Below are positions 23,651 through 32,414 of a stretch of DNA of 64,000 bases, piece after piece (positions within the stretch are counted from its first letter, which is position 1; the number at the start of each line of letters is the position of its first letter). A model generated the notes under the pieces. That model was not told the DNA's origin. It did no database searches and saw nothing but the letters and a program-made list of their open reading frames with translations. The stretch is from positions 404,982,438 through 405,046,437 of the forward strand of contig CM041778.1 in the NCBI GenBank assembly GCA_023374045.1, in the 5' to 3' direction. The DNA is from Limonium bicolor (lineage: Eukaryota > Streptophyta > Magnoliopsida > Caryophyllales > Plumbaginaceae). The translations under genes were made by a program, and so were the position numbers.

Positions 23651-23980
23651 GACCGAACTTGCGACCGACTTGCAAGGTCGGTCGAGCCCAGTTTACCCTG
23701 CGAGAATTGGCTTTTGGAATGGACCGACCTTGGGGACCAGACTTGCAAGGTCGGTCGGGCTTGTATTTTGTGTACGGATTGAGTTACTGGAATCGACCGA
23801 ACATGGGACCGGACTTGGCAAGTTCGGTCGGGCTAAATTTTCAAAGGGAAGAAACTCTCGGGAATAGACCGAACATGCGACCGAACTTACAAGGTCGGTC
23901 GGAGTAGAAAATTTTGACGGAAATGTGTTCTGGAATCGACCGAACTTGGGTAAGTTCGGTCGGTAAGGTCGGTCGGACCA
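23651..23980 (+). repeat. Five tandem units of about 72 bp with palindromic CGACC/GGTCGG arms
   Basis: GACCGAAC-type arms recur at about 23651, 23722, 23794, 23867 and 23938, each followed by AGGTCGGTCG or AGTTCGGTCG. Period is 71-73 bp. Units are GC-rich in an AT-rich LTR, and each can fold on itself. They correspond to the two-copy repeat at 6714-6836. Confidence 0.8.
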
Positions 23981-24195
23981 AAACTTGTAAAAAAAAAAAC
24001 AAACAGAAAAGAATGTGACTTATGTAGTTAACCCTAGGGAGTATAATGAAGGTAACCTAGGGTAAGATAGACATTAAAACATGTCATACAATCATGTTAA
24101 ATACTTAGTAAGTTTGAAGTTGAATAATTTAACCGACGTTATTAACTATGTATAGGAGTGACCTACGGAGGAAACCAAACGAGGCAAGGACCAAG

Positions 24196-24965
24196 GTATG
24201 GTTTTCTTGCAGTCTGTTGCCTACCGGTTTACACCGGCTTGTGTGTTGTATGTTTTTCTGTGTGTTTATGACGTTATAAGATCTAAACATGTAATGAGTT
24301 TACAGTTGTTTATATAATTGTGATGTTATGATGTGACTCATTTCCCTTGTGTGTGTCTAACATGAATTACCACTTATTGTGTATTGGTTGTTAAGTTCCA
24401 CCATGAACTTCTAACAAGTGTTAACTGGGAAGTGAGGAATCCGGTTGTCCGGTCATGCATGTAAGTTAAGAGTAGATATCTGAATCAGATTCGACTCTTA
24501 TGTTGTTAAGATTGTTCTCCTTAATTTGGCGTTCGATCTCCCGCTAGCTTCTTCCAAAGCTTACCTATTCTGACTTATGATCGGTTTAGTGGGAACATGT
24601 GTTTGTGTGGTGTGTTCGGGTCACTAAATCCGAACCATCTGTGACTTAAGTTACTCGTTCGTCTAACAGAACGTAATGAGTGTGTTTAACGAGCTTAACA
24701 TGAGGGTGAATCATTCTCTAGGCTCTTGTGTTATTTGACCTTGTGGTTTGTTATGTGGAACGAAGTTCCACCGTGTATGTGATGTTGTGCTGTGCACTAT
24801 TGATGTTATGCCACATGTTATGTTATGTTATGTTATGTATATAAATGAATGCCATGTTATCATGACAATTAGTTGCGCGTATCCCGGTAGCCGATGGCTG
24901 CGCGTTAACCATACCAGCCAAGGGTTGCTGACCCCCTCGGGGGATCCATATTTCTTATACTGCAG
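24196..24965 (+). other. Putative long intron in the solo LTR
   Basis: Donor ACCAAG|GTATGG at 24195/24196 and acceptor ACTGCAG|G at 24965/24966. A CCCCC-TC-GGGGG palindrome (24932-24943) lies just before the acceptor, as at 8073-8084 in the other family. Confidence 0.4.
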
Positions 24966-25214
24966 GATGAGGATCGAAGAAGCGGAGTGGCTCTAGATCC
25001 TAGGATGTAGTTTATTTTGAGTACTTTTGAGTGTTGGCCCGGGATGCGCATGTGCTCCCGTGGCGTGTTGTATATTCGGTTGTGACAGTTAACAGTAATG
25101 TGATACAGTGAAGGATGTATGTAATACTCGGTATTGTATATGATGTATTTATGGTTTAGTTTTATGCTCAGGAGTCTGATCATCAGACCGGTACACTTGT
25201 ATTTATTCTGCCTT

Positions 25215-25236
25215 GTCAACCACGTGGGTGGTTGAC
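25215..25236 (+). promoter_or_regulatory. G-box hairpin of the solo LTR
   Basis: GTCAACCAC / GTGGTTGAC around GTGG, aligned without gaps to 8412-8433 but with compensatory arm changes. A second perfect hairpin, GTCTGAT / ATCAGAC, lies about 40 bp upstream. Confidence 0.6.
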
Positions 25237-25327
25237 GGCGTTGTAGCACCGAAGCGTTAAATACTGTTTAGTTATTTATTTCCGCTGCGATTGCATTTAG
25301 TGACATGTGCGTAGTAGGGGTGTTACA

Positions 25328-25670
25328 ATTGCACTCGTGCAGTTATTAATCTTCTGGGAATACAGAAAGATAAAGTGAATATCAGCAAGAGTGTGTAAAA
25401 AAAAAACTACAACAGTGTGTTACTCCGGAACAAAACCACCAGGAGACATGGATGACAAACATCATCTTTGTGGACATATAGGCTGGTACGTCTTAGTATT
25501 ACAAAGACAAGTGCAAAGAGCACTAAGTGCTAACAATAGCCAATGTCATATTACACCTCAAACTGAATGTCAGTGAGAGAAGACACACGTATTTATGCTA
25601 GTGATCCAAACCAGTGGATTCACAGCAATGGAAAAAAGGAGGCAAATTGAGCCTATGGTTCATGGGTCTG
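25328..25670 (+). mobile_element. Element D internal region between the two insertions
   Basis: Continuation of D's non-coding interior after the solo LTR; the first bases match ggtattgcacctgcgcagctaatg in the tandem element. No ORF of note. It ends with GTCTG (25666-25670), the left target-site copy of the next element. Confidence 0.7.
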
Positions 25671-25981
25671 TGATAAGTGTCCAAATGAGCATGATTTATA
25701 GGTGTATTTCATATATAATATTAACACTTTTCTTGCTCATTTCTTCACTTCGGTTAGTTTTCCTCTAGTTTATGTTTTATTATTATCTCACTAATTTATT
25801 GGTTTAACATGAGGAAAACCAAGCTGGGACTAAAATAGATAAAGAGACGAACGCATTGACGCAAACCGCTCAGAAAACGGACTTATAACGAAGAATGTAG
25901 AGCCGGTTGAAGATTGTTATATATATGTATATAATATACATAATATCGCATGAGAAAGCTGAGACGTCCGCGAGTGGGCAT

Positions 25982-26220
25982 GCTACCGCCTCTTAAGTGG
26001 CGGACCACTCTCATGCAACCGCCTGGCGGTCAATGTGGCGGACGGTGGAGGAGGCTACCGCCTCTTAAGTGGCGGACAAGAGTGTAGCAACCGCCTGGCG
26101 GTCTTGGAGGAGGCTACCGCCTCAAAGGGAGGCGGACGAGACACAGGCTACCGCCCCCTAAGTGGCGGACAAGAGACATGGAACCGCCTGGTTCATTGGC
26201 GGACAGAGGAGGCGGTTGTG
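25982..26220 (+). repeat. GC-rich CCGCC/GGCGG hairpin array in the LTR
   Basis: GCTACCGCC starts at 25982, 26054, 26113 and 26147, each followed by GGCGGAC. Between them lie CAACCGCCTGGCGGT palindromes. Arms pair as CCGCC with GGCGG. The same array is in the 3' LTR from about 29701. It sits just upstream of the TATA box, so a promoter or silencing role is possible (inference). Confidence 0.8.
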
Positions 26221-26441
26221 CCTCGCGACCGGTATCTTCTTCGCCCGTCTTCCGTCTTCGTCTGCAACTCGCGCCGACTGTCTGCAACTCGTCCACTGTC
26301 TGCGCCTACCTTAATTCACGCCTCTGCACACGCTCTGTCCCCTTCAATCAGTGAGCAATCAATGAGCTCAATCTTCCACCGCCTCAATCATTTGCTCGCT
26401 CACGCGTCTATCTATCTTCTCTGCTTTCTTCTTCCTTTTTC

Positions 26442-26449
26442 TATATAAA
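26442..26449 (+). promoter_or_regulatory. TATA box, 5' LTR of the young element
   Basis: TATATAAA in a pyrimidine-rich context, with an A/C-rich start region 25-35 bp downstream. The identical 3' LTR copy is at 30161-30168. Confidence 0.65.
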
Positions 26450-27374
26450 CCCACGAGCTTCACCCAATAATACACACACGAATTCACCAATCGATCCACG
26501 ACCACTTCACCACCATCTCATTTCTCTTCTCCCGCCTTCTCCATTTTATTTATTTTACAGTCCACCAAATTCACCTCTAGCCCTACGTACACAAAATAGC
26601 AGAGTGAGACGGAGTGATTACGGATGATTTCTATTACTCTCGTCTCTATCTATCTATTTAATATGTTAGGCTAGTTTACGTTTACTCTGGGAATAGTTAT
26701 TATGTATCTGTATTAATTATGCAATATTTCTACTGGTTTATTTATATACAGTTTGTTACGTTTTAAAGGTCATCTCGCCTTTCTAATAAATCTCGCGAAT
26801 TTATTAATTTGCTCTACTAAGTCTATTTTTGATCAGACCAGGTGATAAATAGACAGGTTAATTAAAGCGTAAAACTGGAGGAGCTTTATTATGATTTAAT
26901 GAGTTAGTATTCAGTTGCAAATGTAATTCCTCAAATACTCCTCTGCCGTTCGCAGGCTTTTGCTTGAACCTTGATTAGAACCTTGCATTACAGGTGAACG
27001 AGTTCTTATGAGGCTATGACTTAGTCCTTAAGATATTTACAGGAACCTTGCCAAATTATTAAACCAGTAGAGATAGCTTAATTATGCAGATTATATTAAC
27101 CTGACCCAGAGTTCCATTTTATTTATCTGTCAGCTTAGTTTATTTTATTCTTTCTTTTTATTTACAAGTCAATTAATCCACCCCCCTCTTGTGACACGCT
27201 TAGGTACTATTATATATATATTAGTCCCACGGTTCGACATCCGGTTGCTTACATTTTCACTATACTACTGCGACCGGGATTTATTTGCAGCCCGACGTTT
27301 ATTTTTGGGTTTTAATTTCTTTCTTTTATGTTAATTACACCTGTTCTAACCACTCATTTATAACGTCTGCAAAA

Positions 27375-27392
27375 TGGCGCCGTTGCCGGGGA
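27375..27392 (+). other. Primer binding site of Athila/Tat type
   Basis: TGGCGCCGTTGCCGGGGA begins three bases after the 5' LTR. It is the conserved PBS of many plant Athila/Tat elements, usually assigned to a tRNA-Asp 3' end. Confidence 0.9.
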
Positions 27393-27599
27393 CTAGTTTA
27401 TTCTAGTCCCTAAGCCCCGGATTATTCACTTGTATTATTAGAATATTTTCTATATTATTTTGTTTGTTGTTTATATTTATTATCTTTTATATTTTGTTTA
27501 TTTATTATTATGTTTGTTTCTAATCATTTTATTTTCTAATCTTTTTCTGTAGTTTTGTTTTATACACAAAAACACAAAAAAAAAAAAATTTACACGGCA

Positions 27600-28187
27600 A
27601 TGGAAGAGGCATTTGAATATTGGCAGGATTTATACTGCTCCGAATGTGGGGGAGCTCATGATTTTGAGGATTGTCTCATAGTCCAAGAGCAACTCTGGTT
27701 AGAAGATCAACCAGACTACCTGGAGAGAATCGCTCAACTACTAGAGCAATCAATGAGCGAAACAGTTCAAGAGGTAGAACACCCCACTACAAACGAGCCA
27801 TTCATAGAGACCCCTCCCTCTAAAATCAATTACCGCTATCTTCCATCCTTCTCTATAATATACCCAGACAATGAGGATACTTACATCCTCAAAAATGAAG
27901 AGAAGGAATTGCCATCACCTCCCGCCACCATATCCAAACAAAACGCCATTATCACCTTCAAAGAATTAATTTTCTCTAAAGATGATATCAAACAGCGTTC
28001 TTTCTACGAGCCTCACCTACAAGAGGATGATGTTTACATCCTCCAATTTGAGGAAGAAAAATCTGCACCGCCGGGTCTTCTGTTAGAACTACGTTCCCGG
28101 CATTACCTCCTCAAACACCAGATTTTGTGGAGTATTAATTTTCTTATTTTATATGCCGAGGTAACGTTTTGTTTTGATCCAGGATAA
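27600..28187 (+). CDS. Zinc-knuckle ORF of the non-autonomous element (about 195 aa)
   Basis: The start chosen is the ATG at 27600 (MEEAFEYWQDLYCSECG), after an A-rich leader; the frame is open a little further upstream without good context. Residues 12-24 form CSECGGAHDFEDC, a CX2CX3HX4C knuckle like those of Athila/Tat gag proteins. The rest is acidic, rich in E/D/Q and P, with a hydrophobic C-terminal stretch (WSINFLILYA). There is no full gag domain and no enzyme motif. Its intactness in a nearly identical-LTR element suggests it is recent, not necessarily that it is functional. It could be a truncated gag that binds element RNA, or an unconstrained relic. Confidence 0.6.
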   Translation: MEEAFEYWQDLYCSECGGAHDFEDCLIVQEQLWLEDQPDYLERIAQLLEQSMSETVQEVEHPTTNEPFIETPPSKINYRYLPSFSIIYPDNEDTYILKNEEKELPSPPATISKQNAIITFKELIFSKDDIKQRSFYEPHLQEDDVYILQFEEEKSAPPGLLLELRSRHYLLKHQILWSINFLILYAEVTFCFDPG

Positions 28188-28228
28188 CGAGCAGGCGTCT
28201 AGCCAAAGACGTTAAAGAAGGGCAGCTT

Positions 28229-28246
28229 CCCGGGAGGCAACCCGGG
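28229..28246 (+). other. CCCGGG-AGGCAA-CCCGGG hairpin motif
   Basis: Two self-complementary CCCGGG arms around AGGCAA, 20 bp after GACGTTAAAG. The combination of GACGTTAAA and a GGGAGGCAACCC-type stem is a recurrent mark of plant Athila/Tat elements. It follows the ORF stop by about 40 bp. Confidence 0.6.
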
Positions 28247-28417
28247 TGTACTTTTATTTTATTTTGCTTTTATGCTCTTTTAATTTTCAGGTTCTCTTAA
28301 AATTTTATTTTTGCTAACTTTTAACCCCGTTTATAGTATGGTTGCTTCTAGTGTCTTCTGCAGGTGCACCTCCATGTGGACACCGCAACCAAGCTACGCT
28401 ACTTGAGGCTAAAGCTC

Positions 28418-28651
28418 AAGTGTGGGGGAACTCCTAAACGCAAGCAAAAATAAAAATCAGGGGAGTACCAGTTTCTATAATTTATGCTTTTTATTTAAAT
28501 AAAAACTGCAGAGGAGCGTTTATGTGCTTAAATGAATAATTGTGGTCTTTGTGTTATCTCTATTTTATCTACTTACCGAAAAAGGTCTTCTGAAACCTTC
28601 CCTTGTTTTTCTAGTGAACAATGAGGACATTGTTCAATTTAAGTGTGGGGG
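28418..28651 (+). other. Two internal hairpin-plus-PPT modules
   Basis: AAGTGTGGGGG at 28418-28428 follows a CTTGAG/CTCAAG hairpin. AAGTGTGGGGG at 28641-28651 follows TGAACAAT-GAGGAC-ATTGTTCA (28615-28636). Both copy the layout of the terminal PPT at 29375-29385. Confidence 0.65.
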
Positions 28652-29348
28652 AGTGTGCCCTTTTCGGTGACACTTTGTGCTTAAATATTTAATCTCTCTC
28701 CTTATTTTTCGTTTGTCCAAATTCAATATCGTGGACCCTTTATATGTGGGTTGTTCTCTTTAAGAATAAATACTATTATGAATTGTAGGAGAAATGGTAC
28801 AAATGGTACAAATTTTAAAATTTTGATTACTTTTGAGGAGCATTTTATATGCGGTGTGACCAAATAATCTGCAAATGGTTGGATTTTATTGCTCAGGGTT
28901 TCTTTCTGTCTTCTCTCTTAGGGATTGCTAAGGGGTACTTCTCTGTTAAAAAGAAAAAAAAATATACAAAATAATAAGGGACTAGCGAGACACCATTGGT
29001 AACAGCAAAGAGAGTTGAGTGTTCTTAACAAAGGCGTGATGCCTACATTTTCTCATCTCTTATGCAAAAGTGAAACAAATGCATAAATCTATTTTTCCTT
29101 TTGTTTTCTTCTCAATGCCCATTCTTGAGAGAAGTTGGCCATGGTAAAAGTTCTCAGAGTCACCTAAAAAGAAACATTGAAGTACCCTGGATCATACCCT
29201 GAAACTCTATACTTTATTTTTACCCTGAGCACACCTATGCCACCAGCAGTTAATTTTTCACACTCCTCAATAAGTTAAAAAGATCATGTTTATCCTACCC
29301 TTCATAATAATATTTGTTAGTATTGAGCATCCCTACTTGGGTACGTAG

Positions 29349-29387
29349 TTTTGCTTGAGGACAAGCAAAAAGATAAGTGTGGGGGTG
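29349..29387 (+). other. Hairpin plus 3' polypurine tract of the young element
   Basis: TTTTGCTT / AAGCAAAA (29349-29356, 29363-29370) around GAGGAC, then AGAT, then AAGTGTGGGGG, ending two bases before the 3' LTR at 29388. Confidence 0.85.
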
Positions 29388-31091
29388 TGATAAGTGTCCA
29401 AATGAGCATGATTTATAGGTGTATTTCATATATAATATTAACACTTTTCTTGCTCATTTCTTCACTTCGGTTAGTTTTCCTCTAGTTTATGTTTTATTAT
29501 TATCTCACTAATTTATTGGTTTAACATGAGGAAAACCAAGCTGGGACTAAAGTAGATAAAGAGACGAACGCATTGACGCAAACGGCTCAGAAAACGGACT
29601 TATAACGAAGAATGTAGAGCCGGTTGAAGATTGTTATATATATATGTATATAATATACATAATATCGCATGAGAAAGCTGAGACGTCCGCGAGTGGGCAT
29701 GCTACCGCCTCTTAAGTGGCGGACCACTCTCATGCAACCGCCTGGCGGTCAATGTGGCGGACGGTGGAGGAGGCTACCGCCTCTTAAGTGGCGGACAAGA
29801 GTGTAGCAACCGCCTGGCGGTCTTGGAGGAGGCTACCGCCTCAAAGGGAGGCGGACGAGACACAGGCTACCGCCCCCTAAGTGGCGGACAAGAGACATGG
29901 AACCGCCTGGTTCATTGGCGGACAGAGGAGGCGGTTGTGCCTCGCGACCGGTATCTTCTTCGCCCGTCTTCCGTCTTCGTCTGCAACTCGCGCCGACTGT
30001 CTGCAACTCGTCCACTGTCTGCGCCTACCTTAATTCACGCCTCTGCACACGCTCTGTCCCCTTCAATCAGTGAGCAATCAATGAGCTCAATCTTCCACCG
30101 CCTCAATCATTTGCTCGCTCACGCGTCTATCTATCTTCTCTGCTTTCTTCTTCCTTTTTCTATATAAACCCACGAGCTTCACCCAATAATACACACACGA
30201 ATTCACCAATCGATCCACGACCACTTCACCACCATCTCATTTCTCTTCTCCCGCCTTCTCCATTTTATTTATTTTACAGTCCACCAAATTCACCTCTAGC
30301 CCTACGTACACAAAATAGCAGAGTGAGACGGAGTGATTACGGATGATTTCTATTACTCTCGTCTCTATCTATCTATTTAATATGTTAGGCTAGTTTACGT
30401 TTACTCTGGGAATAGTTATTATGTATCTGTATTAATTATGCAATATTTCTACTGGTTTATTTATATACAGTTTGTTACGTTTTAAAGGTCATCTCGCCTT
30501 TCTAATAAATCTCGCGAATTTATTAATTTGCTCTACTAAGTCTATTTTTGATCAGACCAGGTGATAAATAGACAGGTTAATTAAAGCGTAAAACTGGAGG
30601 AAGCTTTATTATGATTTAATGAGTTAGTATTCAGTTGCAAATGTAATTCCTCAAATACTCCTCTGCCGTTCGCAGGCTTTTGCTTGAACCTTGATTAGAA
30701 CCTTGCATTACAGGTGAACGAGTTCTTATGAGGCTATGACTTAGTCCTTAAGATATTTACAGGAACCTTGCCAAATTATTAAACCAGTAGAGATAGCTTA
30801 ATTATGCAGATTATATTAACCTGACCCAGAGTTCCATTTTATTTATCTGTCAGCTTAGTTTATTTTATTCTTTCTTTTTATTTACAAGTCAATTAATCCA
30901 CCCCCCTCTTGTGACACGCTTAGGTACTATTATATATATATTAGTCCCACGGTTCGACATCCGGTTGCTTACATTTTCACTATACTACTGCGACCGGGAT
31001 TTATTTGCAGCCCGACGTTTATTTTTGGGTTTTAATTTCTTTCTTTTATGTTAATTACACCTGTTCTAACCACTCATTTATAACGTCTGCA
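29388..31091 (+). repeat. 3' LTR of the young Athila/Tat-type element
   Basis: Nearly identical to 25671-27371. The differences seen are two substitutions near 29552 and 29584, a TA insertion near 29640 and a 1-nt insertion near 30602. Confidence 0.92.
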
Positions 31092-31096
31092 GTCTG

Positions 31097-31961
31097 CACC
31101 TCATACGGAGCGAGTGGGCCCATAAGAATGAACTTGGGAGAGAGCACAAATAGTTAGTGCCTCACCCTTTATATATTGTGGAGCCCAGAAGGGCTAGAGT
31201 CATACCCGTCTCTCTGATATGAGGATAACCCACGAGTTGGTGAACTCTTTGAGAGCCAAGTATCCAGCGCTCCTTGTTGAGCGGCTGTTGTATACTTGTG
31301 GGGTACGGGGGCGTAACGCTTTTAAGGGGGGTAGAGCCTCTTGGTTGTGCACATGTGTGCACTAAGTTTTGGTTGTTTAGTATGCATTGCATACAAAGAA
31401 TTGGTTTGGTGGTGTGCGGGGCATACGAGGTTGTTTGTTTCGTATGCATGGCATACAGTGAATTGGTTTTGTTGGTTATGTTTGGTTCGCGGGGCGTGCG
31501 TTGTTTGGTTGTTTGTGTGTGATGTACACTTGAATGTATGTATCTTATGAGATACTTGTTTGAATGATTGTATGTACACCATGTGTGTAGTACCTTTCTT
31601 ATGCTATTTGTAATATGTATTCATATTGCTTTATAGAATGATTACATATGGTATCGCCTAGATACAAAATGAATCATTAGATATGGAATGTGGAACAATG
31701 GAATGTTATGGACACCTCAGGGAGGTTGTCAGGGTTGGTAGAACTGATAGGAAATGATGGTGCTGATGGATCACCTATATCCATATATGATTGAACTAAC
31801 GCCACAACGTGATGGCTATGTGCTGTATAAGCGCAATACGATGTGTGTAAATGATATATCACATAGATATACATTATGGGAACAATGGGTAGTTATACAT
31901 TTATATACATACCTATTTGATTAAGAGACTTCGGGACGAAGTCTTTTTAAGGGGGGTAGAT
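31097..31961 (+). mobile_element. Element D internal region, 3' end
   Basis: Resumes D after the young element. An inner purine tract TTTTAAGGGGGGTAGA (31319-31335) follows TACG-GGGG-CGTA. The terminal module is AGACTTC / GAAGTCT (31926-31932, 31938-31944) around GGGAC, then AAGGGGGGTAGAT abutting the LTR. Short ORFs here are unremarkable. Confidence 0.75.
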
Positions 31962-32371
31962 TGAAATACCCCAAACTTATTAAATATGGATTAAATATTT
32001 AATTACATTAATTAAGGCCTAAACATGCCTTAAAAGTCAACTGAGAACAACAGTGGTCAACACAAAACAAGATGTTGCACCCTTTGACTGTTTAGGGTAA
32101 ATAAATACCCAAATGAACTACTTAGGACCTAAAAATTTGTCCTAAGCTTATTAACACATTATTAAACATATTAAAGTCGTTGGACTACACTCCAACACAA
32201 AGAACAAGCATTTACATGCTTCAAGGTCAAAAAGGGCAAAAATGTGCTCTAAGAAACCTTAAAGGTCTAATGACCTCTAAATGATATAAAATTGAATACC
32301 ATGATCAAATATCATGTAAGGAACACAACAAAACCGTTGTCAAAGAAAACCAAGCTCAGAAACACCTTGAG

Positions 32372-32414
32372 ACACAAAATGTGCACTAAAACTCCTTAAA
32401 GCACATTTTTGTGT
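32372..32414 (+). promoter_or_regulatory. U3 hairpin with AAAATGTGC arms
   Basis: ACACAAAATGTGC (32372-32384) pairs with GCACATTTTTGTGT (32401-32414) with one bulged T. A further AAAATGTGCTCTAAG is near 32237. Same arms and position as the solo-LTR hairpin at 21676-21709. Confidence 0.55.

Larger units (their letters stand above)
21411..25327 (+). mobile_element. Solo LTR of a third giant-LTR family
   Basis: Runs from TGAAATACCCC to GGGGTGTTACA (3917 bp), flanked by the 5-bp duplication ATTGC (21406-21410 and 25328-25332). The host sequence is continuous across it: cactctgtatgactga...ggtattgc before and attgcactcgtgcag after, matching ggtattgcacctgcgcag at 12116-12133. No PBS or PPT is attached, so it is a solo LTR left by LTR-LTR recombination. 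U3 holds repeated AAAATGTGC motifs, the TATA box is at 22043 and a leader with intron-like signals follows. Confidence 0.9.
25671..27371 (+). repeat. 5' LTR of the young Athila/Tat-type element
   Basis: Contains GC-rich palindromic repeats at 25982-26220, a TATA box at 26442-26449 and an AT-rich R-U5. The 137-codon reading frame at 26035-26448 exists only because of the GC-rich repeats and crosses the TATA box; it is not a gene. Confidence 0.92.
25671..31091 (+). mobile_element. Complete, young, non-autonomous Athila/Tat-type LTR element
   Basis: LTRs 25671-27371 and 29388-31091 (1701 and 1704 bp) run from TGATAAGTG to GTCTGCA and are flanked by the perfect 5-bp TSD GTCTG (25666-25670, 31092-31096). 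By direct comparison I count two substitutions and two small indels between the LTRs. The 2.0 kb interior has a PBS, one ORF, a CCCGGG-AGGCAA-CCCGGG motif (28229-28246) familiar from Athila/Tat elements, and three AAGTGTGGGGG tracts. No protease, RT or integrase is present, so it depends on a partner element. Confidence 0.92.

Noticed and set aside
26035..26448. A 137-codon frame identical in both LTRs of the young element
   Set aside because: It is created by the GC-rich CCGCC repeats and overlaps the TATA box; identity only reflects the youth of the insertion.
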